From assembly GCA_934247125.1 (NCBI GenBank), contig CAKQIZ010000033.1, positions 1 to 19,788 on the forward strand: a stretch of DNA of 19,788 nt, read 5' to 3'. Positions within the stretch are counted from its first letter, which is position 1; every line of letters starts with the position of its first letter. The DNA is from an uncultured Clostridia bacterium. GTDB taxonomy: Bacteria > Bacillota > Clostridia > Peptostreptococcales > Anaerovoracaceae. Shown here piece after piece: positions 13,444 through 19,788 of this stretch. A program made the translations under genes and the position numbers. The notes below the pieces were generated by a model that did no database searches, had not been told where the DNA came from, and was given only the letters and a program-made list of their open reading frames with translations.

Positions 13444-14331
13444 ATGAGAAAAGTGACGGTGGCGGCAACGCAGATGGCATGCTGCGCAGATGCCGGGGTC
13501 AATATAGCAAATGCCGAGAAGCTCATAAGGGAGGCGGCTTCGCAGGGAGCGAACATCATACTCATACAGGAGCTTTTTCAGACGCAGTATTTCGCACAGG
13601 TAGTGGATTATGACAATCTTTCCATTGCCAGACCGGCAGAGGGGAATCCGGTGCTTAAACGGTTCTCCGAGCTGGCAAAAGAACTGGACGTGGTACTTCC
13701 GATCAGTTTCTTCGAGGAAAGCGGCTGCTGCAGGTTCAATTCGGTGATGATGATAGATGCCGACGGCACATACCTGGGGATATACAGGAAAACGCACATT
13801 CCTGATGATCCGGGTTATTACGAGAAGTTTTATTTCAGTCCCGGGGATACGGGGTTCCGTGTATGGGATACGAAATATGCAAAGATAGGCGTAGGAATAT
13901 GCTGGGATCAGTGGTTCCCTGAGGCTGCCAGGTCAATGGCGCTGCTGGGCGCGGAAATGCTGCTTTATCCGACTGCGATAGGCACGTTCGCTGTTCCGCC
14001 GGATCAGATCGACGGCGAGCCGGATGACTATGATCACTGGCAGAACGTGATGCTGGGGCATGCGGCTGCGAATATGACGCCTGTGATCGCTTCGAACCGT
14101 ATCGGTGTTGAAGAGATGGGCGGTACGGCGGTGCGTTTCTGGGGAGCATCGTTTATTTCCGATAATCGCGGAAACAAGATCGCAGAGGCCGACACCAGGA
14201 CCGAAGGCATCCTTACTGCTACATTCGACCTGGATGAGCTGGCGGCATACAGAAGAGAGGTATGCACGTTCAGAGACCGAAGACCGGAACAGTACGGCAT
14301 ACTCATGACGCTTGACGGCAGGATCAAATAG
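13444..14331 (+). CDS. aguB: N-carbamoylputrescine amidase
   Basis: A 295-residue nitrilase-superfamily enzyme of normal AguB length. AguB hydrolyses N-carbamoylputrescine to putrescine, CO2 and ammonia (EC 3.5.1.53), the last step of the agmatine route. The catalytic triad is visible: Glu43 ('IQELFQTQYF'), Lys116 ('YRKTHIPDDPGYYEKFYFSP') and Cys153 ('VGICWDQWFPEAAR'). The CWDQWFPE context, 'PTAIG' and 'HWQNVMLGHAAANMTPVIAS' with 'NRIG' are characteristic of AguB rather than beta-ureidopropionase or plain nitrilase. AAGGAG lies about 8 bases before ATG 13444. No agmatine deiminase (AguA) lies in the window, so the carbamoyl substrate may come from elsewhere or be an analogue. Its divergent neighbour is an AraC/GH39-tail regulator. 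Cytoplasmic. Confidence 0.88.
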   Translation: MRKVTVAATQMACCADAGVNIANAEKLIREAASQGANIILIQELFQTQYFAQVVDYDNLSIARPAEGNPVLKRFSELAKELDVVLPISFFEESGCCRFNSVMMIDADGTYLGIYRKTHIPDDPGYYEKFYFSPGDTGFRVWDTKYAKIGVGICWDQWFPEAARSMALLGAEMLLYPTAIGTFAVPPDQIDGEPDDYDHWQNVMLGHAAANMTPVIASNRIGVEEMGGTAVRFWGASFISDNRGNKIAEADTRTEGILTATFDLDELAAYRREVCTFRDRRPEQYGILMTLDGRIK

Positions 14332-14349
14332 CAAAGAGATTCACAGGAC

Positions 14350-14381
14350 CCGATCGAAAACGGTTCGATCGGATCGAACCG
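14350..14381. repeat. Two overlapping, mutually exclusive inverted repeats after aguB
   Basis: CCGATCGAA (14350-14358) pairs with TTCGATCGG (14364-14372) across a 5-base loop. The latter is also part of CGGTTCGATC (14361-14370), which pairs with GATCGAACCG (14372-14381). No T-run follows. This may be an operator cluster or a switchable RNA hairpin. Confidence 0.6.
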
Positions 14382-14395
14382 CAAGATGGTCCGGT

Positions 14396-14423
14396 CGGGA
14401 AATATCGTAGATGATATTTCCCG
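14396..14423. repeat. Perfect 11-bp hairpin
   Basis: CGGGAAATATC (14396-14406) and GATATTTCCCG (14413-14423) enclose a 6-base loop, GTAGAT. No T-run follows on either strand, so it is not an obvious terminator. It lies in the 258-bp gap after aguB, in which I see no gene. Confidence 0.6.
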
Positions 14424-14490
14424 CATAATAAAAAGACAACATCGATATCCTCCGGACATCTCGGAGATGATATTTCTTCCATTTATACAC

Positions 14491-14576
14491 AATAAAGAAG
14501 CACACTTCCGCATACTCGGGCAGATAACCTCTGTTGAAAGGCAGGTCTGATTATGACAGGTGCTTCTTTATTTTTT
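14491..14576 (+). terminator. Large multi-branch hairpin with T-run, terminator or small structured RNA
   Basis: A perfect 13-bp outer stem, AATAAAGAAGCAC (14491-14503) with GTGCTTCTTTATT (14560-14572), is followed by further Ts to 14576. The 56 bases inside can form two branches: CCG/CGG (14508-14510, 14517-14519) and CAGA-taa-CCT (14521-14530) with AGGTCTG (14543-14549). The loop is too large and ordered for a plain terminator, although termination between aguB and the convergent AraC gene is its simplest role. No known RNA class recognised. Confidence 0.5.
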
Positions 14577-14589
14577 GAATATCTGAGAA

Positions 14590-15555
14590 TCAGGATTGGA
14601 TTTCAAGTTCGGAAAAGTATTCTGCCGTATAAGGCTCCAGAAAATCAAGGGCTTCCCCGGGTTCAAGAACAGTGATGCTGTCTCTGCTTTTTATATACTC
14701 AAGAAACCATTTCCGGTACTGGCTTGGCGTTTGCCCCCAAGCCTGTTTGAAATGCTTGTAAAAGTATTTATCATCTGAGAACCCGCACATACTTGAGATC
14801 TGTATCACTGACAGTTCGGTTGTCAGTAGCAGTCTCTGTGCGTCAAAGCAGCGGATGTAGCCGAGCATATTGCTGAAACTGCCGTATGGCGATTTCTTGA
14901 TGAATCGTGAAAGATAATTTTCATTGATGTGAACGATATCCGCAAGTTCCGAGATCGTTATTTTGCGTCTGAAATTCGTCTGGCAATATGCAGAGATCGC
15001 CTGAAAACGTTCTCTGATTTCATCATTGTTGTTTGGGTATACATTTATATAATTATACCAGTCGAAATAATTCAGAAGGGTATAAGTTATATTGCTGGCA
15101 ACAGTATCGCATTCGCGGCTTGAGAGAGTTCCGTTCCTGCAGTACTTGTATGTTGCGGATAAGATCAGTTTTTTTATTTTCTGGAGGTGCTCCAGCTGAT
15201 AAGGCTCGCAGTTGCCGTCTTCACATGCAAAGTATACGAACTGAAGGTAGCTCCATGGAACAGAGACTTTTTTCAGATTTATATGCATCATGGCGATCAG
15301 GTTGTCGCAGTCTGAGTAAAGGCAGTGTATATCTTCAAAATCTATAGTAAACATCTGCCCTTTTTTCAGCGATACTGTTTCATGGTTGCAATGTATCTGA
15401 AACTCACCGTCGATACAGTAGAGCAGTTCAACAGATGATGAATGGTAGTGCACAGGAGTGTGAGTGACCCGGCATACATTGATCGAAACGGCGGAATCGT
15501 TTATAAAATCCGGCTCCGTGTCCTTCAAGTTCAAAATGGTAGTTCTTTTTTTCAT
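14590..15555 (-). CDS. AraC-family transcriptional regulator, divergent from the MFS/amidohydrolase operon
   Basis: A 321-residue regulator. The cupin-like sensor (about 20-95) contains 'HTPVHYHSSSVELLYCIDGE' and 'KKGQMFTIDFEDIHCLY', with His residues suited to ligand or metal contact. The double HTH is at about 182-284 ('ITISELADIVHINENYLSRF', 'IQISSMCGFSDDKYFYKHFK', ending 'TPSQYRKWFL'), followed by a tail of about 35 residues like those of the regulators at 1560 and 3047. GGAGGG a few bases upstream supports ATG 15555. It shares a 170-bp divergent promoter region with the MFS gene and is therefore the likely activator of that operon (inference). It differs from the paralogue at 3047 mainly in the sensor domain, which suggests a different effector. 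Confidence 0.88.
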   Translation of the reverse strand: MKKRTTILNLKDTEPDFINDSAVSINVCRVTHTPVHYHSSSVELLYCIDGEFQIHCNHETVSLKKGQMFTIDFEDIHCLYSDCDNLIAMMHINLKKVSVPWSYLQFVYFACEDGNCEPYQLEHLQKIKKLILSATYKYCRNGTLSSRECDTVASNITYTLLNYFDWYNYINVYPNNNDEIRERFQAISAYCQTNFRRKITISELADIVHINENYLSRFIKKSPYGSFSNMLGYIRCFDAQRLLLTTELSVIQISSMCGFSDDKYFYKHFKQAWGQTPSQYRKWFLEYIKSRDSITVLEPGEALDFLEPYTAEYFSELEIQS

Positions 15556-15576
15556 AATTGCCCTCCGAACAGTACT

Positions 15577-15605
15577 ATTATATATTCCTTTTAGAATACC
15601 GTCAA
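15577..15605 (-). promoter_or_regulatory. Strong sigma-A type promoter for the minus-strand AraC gene
   Basis: On the minus strand TTGACG (15605-15600) and TATAAT (15582-15577) are 17 bp apart, nearly consensus. Transcription would start near 15570, leaving a short leader of about 15 bases before ATG 15555. Confidence 0.7.
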
Positions 15606-15645
15606 ATCTTACATAAATTCAGAAAATTAATGCAAAAAACGGCAG

Positions 15646-15674
15646 TTGTTAGAATGAAATCAGAATTGTATGAT
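15646..15674 (+). promoter_or_regulatory. Promoter of the MFS/amidohydrolase operon
   Basis: TTGTTA (15646-15651) and TATGAT (15669-15674) are 17 bp apart, about 50 bp before the MFS start. An AATGCAAAA motif (15629-15637) lies just upstream of the -35, a typical place for an activator site. Confidence 0.6.
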
Positions 15675-15725
15675 AAATTCATGAGATATAAGAGCGCGCA
15701 TATCTCGAAAGGTAAGGAGGAAAAA

Positions 15726-16994
15726 ATGAACAATAAAATGAAGTTAAAAGATGAGAACGGCAAAGTTTATTTTGGATGGTACATACTCATCATGTCAGCC
15801 GTAATAGGTACTCTTGTTTATAACGGGATCATTTCCACATCAGGAGTATTTTTACTGCCGGTCACTACAGAACTGGGGATACCTGTCGGTGCATTTTCTT
15901 TTTATATTTCGATATTATCTATAGCAAATGTGATCACGCTGTATCTTGTATCCAGAAAATTAAACGGGAAAAACATCAAAAAAATAATGATGATCACAAG
16001 TATTCTCGGTGTACTGTCATTCATAGGATTTTCGTTCAGTACTCAGGTATGGCATTTCTATGCACTGGCAATTCCTATGGGGATATGTTTCGGAGCATGC
16101 ACTATGACGCCATGCACGATTCTGGTCAGCAACTGGTTTGGCCCTGGAGTAAGAGGCAAGGCGATGAGCTTTTATATTGCAGGAGTGTCTCTTATAGGGA
16201 TGCCGATAATCAATATTTTGAATTACGTGGTTGTAAAAGCAGGGTGGAGAGATGGATACCTCTTTTGTGCAGCAGGAATACTTATCTGTCTGCCGTTTAT
16301 GGCGAAGCTGGCAGTATGGAGTCCTGCAGAGAAGGGGATCAAAAGAATGGGAGACGGAGAAAAGATCGTCGAAGCAGAGCAGCCTGAATCACCTTCTATC
16401 CAGGGATATACTGCAAAAGAAGGTCTTAAGAAGCCTGCAGTATGGATAGCTCTTATCTCATGTGTTCTGCTGGTAATGGCATCCAGTGCCGAACTTCAGC
16501 ATGGCATACCTACACTTATCATGGCGGGTAATTCTCCTGCTATCGCAACATTCATATCATCACTTGTTTCGATCCTGATGATCGTAGCAAATCTGGCGAT
16601 CGGCTGGGCAACTGATAAATTCGGAATACAGTTTGGTGCAACGGCTACGTGCTTTATGTTTGCACTGGGAGTATTAGGATATGCTCTTGTAGGGGATATA
16701 CCGGGACTTATGTATCCTGCAGTTGTTCTTTATTCTTTCGGCATACCTGCAGTAAATACGATTTCACCACTGATCATGGCATATATATGCGGAGAAAAAG
16801 AACTGCCTAAGTTCATCAGCTATATGAATATGCTTATTGCTGTGGGCGGAACATGTGGAGCTGTCGTGGTCGGCATGATGTTTGATGCTACAGGCGGATA
16901 TAAGATACCGTGGCTTGTAATGTCGGTATCGCTGCTTGCAGCAACGATAATGAGAGCTGCAGCGACATCTAAGAGAAATAAATGTAAGTGTTAA
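15726..16994 (+). CDS. MFS transporter, OxlT/monocarboxylate-carrier-like
   Basis: A 422-residue major facilitator with about 12 membrane segments split by a hydrophilic loop at roughly residues 205-240. It starts 'GKVYFGWYILIMSAVIGTLV', like oxalate/formate antiporter and monocarboxylate carriers, and has 'GPGVRGKAMSFYIAGVSLIG' and 'IGWATDKFGIQFGA' (motif A) in the second half. These carriers usually move small carboxylates with protons or by exchange. AAGGAGG (15714-15720) before ATG 15726 sets the start; longer frames back to 15558 have no such site. Eighteen bases separate its stop from the next amidohydrolase, so the two are surely co-transcribed. It replaces the PuuP pair of the first module, which suggests a different charge on the cargo (inference). 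Substrate unknown. Confidence 0.85.
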   Translation: MNNKMKLKDENGKVYFGWYILIMSAVIGTLVYNGIISTSGVFLLPVTTELGIPVGAFSFYISILSIANVITLYLVSRKLNGKNIKKIMMITSILGVLSFIGFSFSTQVWHFYALAIPMGICFGACTMTPCTILVSNWFGPGVRGKAMSFYIAGVSLIGMPIINILNYVVVKAGWRDGYLFCAAGILICLPFMAKLAVWSPAEKGIKRMGDGEKIVEAEQPESPSIQGYTAKEGLKKPAVWIALISCVLLVMASSAELQHGIPTLIMAGNSPAIATFISSLVSILMIVANLAIGWATDKFGIQFGATATCFMFALGVLGYALVGDIPGLMYPAVVLYSFGIPAVNTISPLIMAYICGEKELPKFISYMNMLIAVGGTCGAVVVGMMFDATGGYKIPWLVMSVSLLAATIMRAAATSKRNKCKC

Positions 16995-17012
16995 AGGGAA
17001 ACGGTTAAGCAG

Positions 17013-18701
17013 ATGAGAGCAGATACGATCATAAAAAACAGCAGATTGATTTCTGAAGAAGAGACAGTCGATATTGCCTTAAAGGATGGAAAAATTGCTG
17101 CGATAGGAACAGAAGAAGAAATCAGAATATATGACGATGAGAATGTTAATGTGGTATATGCAGGCGGGAATAGTGTGATACCCGCGTTCATCGATGCACA
17201 TATGCATGCATCGTCATGCACAGAGCTTTACAAAACTAAGCTGATGTATGGCTTTGAAAGAGCTGATGATGAAAAAAGACAGGATTATATAGACAGGATG
17301 ATGGCTGAAATCAAGTCATACTGTGATGAGCATAAGAATGATCCGATAATCAGAGTGGTAGGGTGGAACCCGGCAGAGTTCCAGAGGGATCCGGAAGGGG
17401 AGCCGACATGCAGGGATATCGACAAGATATGTTCTGACAGACCGCTGACAATGAGATCCTATGATCATCATTACCTTCTGGTAAACAGCAAGGCGCTGGA
17501 GATGGCCGGGATCACAAAAGACACCCCGGATCCGTCCGGAGGAATGAAAGTAGATGCAGCAGGTGATCCGACAGGCCTTTTCCGGGAGATGCAGGCAATA
17601 AATATTGTATTTGACAATCTTGAACTTGCCGATTTTTCCGTGGAAGAATACAAAGAGGGACTGATCGCTTTTCAGGAACAGTATGCTTTGCCTAACGGTA
17701 TAGCTGGTATATTCGATGCTTATGCGAGCAGGAATGCCATGGAGGCTTATCGACAGCTTGCACATGAAAAGAAACTGAAGATAAGAGTAAGGACGGCATG
17801 GCTTGCAGACCCTGCAAAGGGAGATGAGCAATTCGATATAATGATACAGAATAAAGGTAAATATGATACGGATGATGATTTCAGGATAGAGACAATAAAG
17901 TTCTTTTGTGATGATGGGGCATTTGGTTTTTATATGAATGAGCCGTTTGAAAGTGAAATATTAAAGACTAATGGTCTGCCTGAGGATTACAGAGGTTCGT
18001 CACAGTGGACTGATGAAAGGCTGAAGGCGGCATTCCTGAAGCTTTCAAAGGCAGGGTTTCAGATACATGTACACTGCATGGGTGATGCGGCAGTCAGACA
18101 GGTCCTTGATGGCTTTGAATATGTGAACAACTGTGGAGTGAAAGGGAACCGCGATGCCATAGCGCATATATTCAATATTGATGATAGAGATATGATCAGA
18201 ATGTCTGAAATGGGAGTCATAGCATCGATGCAGCCGTCATGGCCTCTGTATGACAGTTTTGCAGAGTATTTCGGCATACCTATGATGGGAGAAAAGAGGA
18301 TATTAGACCAGTATCCGCTGGGGAGACTGAAGAAGGCCGGAGTTGTCGTGGCTGCAGGAACAGATTTTCCTGTGATGACGATGCTGAACCCGTTTGTCGG
18401 CATTCAGATTGGTGTTACGAGAAAAAATCCTGTTACAGCTCCTGATTATCAAAATTACAAGGACATCGTATGCGGCCCGGCTGATGATCTGAAAAAAGAC
18501 TGCATGAGACTGTCTGATATGATTCAAAGTTATACTGCCTCCGGGGCATATGAAATGTTTATCGATGACATGACGGGGAGCATAGAAGTCGGAAAATCTG
18601 CAGACCTGCTGATACTGGATCGTGATCTTGAGGAGACGGATGAGATGGAACTTGAATTTACCGGGATCGACCACATGATATTAAAAGGCGAGATTCTTTG
18701 A
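17013..18701 (+). CDS. Amidohydrolase family 3 (YtcJ/NfdA-like), subtype A
   Basis: A 562-residue cytoplasmic amidohydrolase-3 enzyme and the counterpart of the one at 4344. Motifs: 'IPAFIDAHMHASS' with His63/65, Lys296 in 'RIETIKFFCDDGAFG', 'FQIHVHCMGDAAVRQ' with His352/354, 'AIAHIF' with His385, and 'VAAGTDFPVM' with Asp451. Shared with 4344 are 'DIDKICSDRP', 'NGLP.DY', 'MGD.AVRQ' and 'TGSIE.GKSADL'. It lacks the Cys-containing insertion of that enzyme. The ribosome binding site (AAAGGGAA, about 16993-17000) is only moderate, which fits translation following directly on the MFS gene. It is followed after 20 bp by a subtype B enzyme. Base composition is visibly more AT-rich than that of its counterpart. 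Substrate unknown; probably delivered by the MFS carrier (inference). Confidence 0.87.
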   Translation: MRADTIIKNSRLISEEETVDIALKDGKIAAIGTEEEIRIYDDENVNVVYAGGNSVIPAFIDAHMHASSCTELYKTKLMYGFERADDEKRQDYIDRMMAEIKSYCDEHKNDPIIRVVGWNPAEFQRDPEGEPTCRDIDKICSDRPLTMRSYDHHYLLVNSKALEMAGITKDTPDPSGGMKVDAAGDPTGLFREMQAINIVFDNLELADFSVEEYKEGLIAFQEQYALPNGIAGIFDAYASRNAMEAYRQLAHEKKLKIRVRTAWLADPAKGDEQFDIMIQNKGKYDTDDDFRIETIKFFCDDGAFGFYMNEPFESEILKTNGLPEDYRGSSQWTDERLKAAFLKLSKAGFQIHVHCMGDAAVRQVLDGFEYVNNCGVKGNRDAIAHIFNIDDRDMIRMSEMGVIASMQPSWPLYDSFAEYFGIPMMGEKRILDQYPLGRLKKAGVVVAAGTDFPVMTMLNPFVGIQIGVTRKNPVTAPDYQNYKDIVCGPADDLKKDCMRLSDMIQSYTASGAYEMFIDDMTGSIEVGKSADLLILDRDLEETDEMELEFTGIDHMILKGEIL

Positions 18702-18721
18702 TTTATCTGGGAGAAGACAAA

Positions 18722-19788
18722 ATGAACGATTACATTATAAAGAATTCCAAAATATGGACGGCAAATGACAAAATGCTGTGGGCAGATTGTATCGCAGTTA
18801 AAGATAAACGGATAGAATTTGTAGGAGCATATGATGATTATAAAGCGGATGGAGACGTTACGGAGCTGGATGCATGCGGGAAAATGATAATACCTGCATT
18901 CATAGACAGCCATACACATATCGTATCTACTGCGAAGACACTCTGGTGTCTGCTTCTTGAAAAAAGAGAATACAGATCCATAGATGAGATAATGGAAATA
19001 GTGAAGGCATATGCCAGTGAGCATCCCAAAGAAGAGGTGCCGTATATATACGCATATTCATGCCCTACACATCTGATGGATGCTGACTATGCAGACAGAT
19101 ACTTTATGGATAAATATATTACAGACAGACCGGTACTGCTCTGCGATATGAATTTTCACAGAAGCCTGGTGAACAGTAAAATGCTGGAGCTGATGGAAGT
19201 AGATGAAACCGTTCCGTATGATCCTTCGACTTCATGCAATTATGAAAGAACTGAAGGGAACGTACCAAACGGTGTGATCCAGGAGAGAGCTTTTGAATTC
19301 AGACATGACATAGATAAAATGTTCGAGAAACTGAACTGGTATCCGCCTTCAGAAGCAGATCCGGAGATATTGAGCACTGTCTTCGAAAAAATGACGGATT
19401 ACGGTATATGCGGACTGCACGACGGATTTTCTGATTCGGAAGATGTTTTCACAGGAGTAAAGGCACTGGAAGAACAGGGAAGACTGAATCACTATTACCA
19501 TACGATGCCGCTGATGAACAGTTTTTCGGAGCTTGAAGAGACGATCGCGAAAGCAAACAGATGGAGGGAGAAATACAATGACCATCTTGTAAAAGTAGAC
19601 AGCATCAAATACTTTTTGGACGGGACCAATGAACTCGGAACGGGAGCAGTCATAGAACCTTTTGTCAATGATCCGAACAATTTCGGGAAAATCAATATGT
19701 CTGAAGATGAGCTCACTGTTGTTTTTGAAAGACTGAATCAGGAAAAACTCAGCATACAGATACATCTGGTAGGCGACAGATCGTACAG
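18722..19788 (+). CDS. Amidohydrolase family 3, subtype B (3' end outside window)
   Basis: The frame opens at ATG 18722, with GGGAG about 10 bases upstream, and stays open to the window edge: 355 codons of an expected 560 or so. It is the counterpart of the enzyme at 9332, sharing 'HPKEEVPYIY', 'VNSKMLELM', 'IKYFLDGTNE', 'DPNNFGKINM' and 'HLVGDRSY'. The metal-site start is 'IPAFIDSHTH' with His64/66, and Lys296 is kept. In the HxH-x-x-GD segment the first His is Gln346 while His348 is retained; the other three amidohydrolases here have both. The distal His and Asp motifs would lie beyond the window. It is co-transcribed with the gene ending at 18701 (20 bp apart). No frameshift is seen in the visible part. 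Confidence 0.85.
   Translation, partial: MNDYIIKNSKIWTANDKMLWADCIAVKDKRIEFVGAYDDYKADGDVTELDACGKMIIPAFIDSHTHIVSTAKTLWCLLLEKREYRSIDEIMEIVKAYASEHPKEEVPYIYAYSCPTHLMDADYADRYFMDKYITDRPVLLCDMNFHRSLVNSKMLELMEVDETVPYDPSTSCNYERTEGNVPNGVIQERAFEFRHDIDKMFEKLNWYPPSEADPEILSTVFEKMTDYGICGLHDGFSDSEDVFTGVKALEEQGRLNHYYHTMPLMNSFSELEETIAKANRWREKYNDHLVKVDSIKYFLDGTNELGTGAVIEPFVNDPNNFGKINMSEDELTVVFERLNQEKLSIQIHLVGDRSY

Noticed and set aside
14491..14576. Known riboswitch class (for example TPP, guanidine, purine or THF)
   Set aside because: I compared remembered consensus elements with this sequence and found no convincing match; only an unnamed structured element is claimed.
15558..15725. N-terminal extension of the MFS transporter
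   Set aside because: It would include both divergent promoters and has no ribosome binding site; AAGGAGG at 15714-15720 marks 15726.

Overview
The window looks like chromosomal DNA of an anaerobic Firmicute of the class Clostridia. The evidence is strong AGGAGG-type ribosome binding sites before almost every gene, frequent ATA and AGA/AGG codons, a class B sortase, an arylacetate-CoA ligase followed by a tandem ACT protein, and many AraC regulators. Base composition is intermediate. A family-level placement near Anaerovoracaceae (Clostridiales family XIII) is only a guess. I see no rRNA, tRNA, CRISPR array, phage gene or intact insertion sequence.

Layout. 1-582: the last 39 codons of a phenylacetate/indoleacetate-type CoA ligase, then an ACT-ACT protein. 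706-1479: a class B sortase. 1560-2489: an AraC regulator. 2522-2785: a frameshifted LysR remnant, followed by a gene-free stretch rich in TACCAA/TTGGTA inverted repeats. 3047-4102 (-): a second AraC regulator, divergent from the first catabolic gene set. 4344-11536 (+): amidohydrolase type A, two tandem PuuP-like permeases, amidohydrolase type B and a DUF3237 protein, separated by structured intergenic regions. 11634-13205 (-): an AraC regulator with a C-terminal tail like that of GH39 glycosidases. 13444-14331 (+): N-carbamoylputrescine amidase (AguB). 14332-14589: a dense cluster of hairpins. 14590-15555 (-): a fourth AraC regulator, divergent from the second gene set. 15726-19788 (+): an MFS transporter, amidohydrolase type A and amidohydrolase type B, the last cut by the window edge.

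How the genes may work together (inference). Two parallel modules each carry a divergent cupin-AraC regulator, a transporter and one amidohydrolase of each of two subtypes. The permeases resemble the putrescine importer PuuP, and AguB makes putrescine from N-carbamoylputrescine. The simplest reading is an inducible island that takes up and de-amidates N-acyl, N-formyl or N-carbamoyl amines, possibly polyamine derivatives. The true substrates cannot be read from sequence. The MFS module could handle a related carboxylate-bearing amide.

Regulation appears elaborate. There are two good divergent promoters between 15577 and 15674, a TGTGA-N6-TCACA palindrome and a very large hairpin before the second permease, and a possible structured leader before the first.
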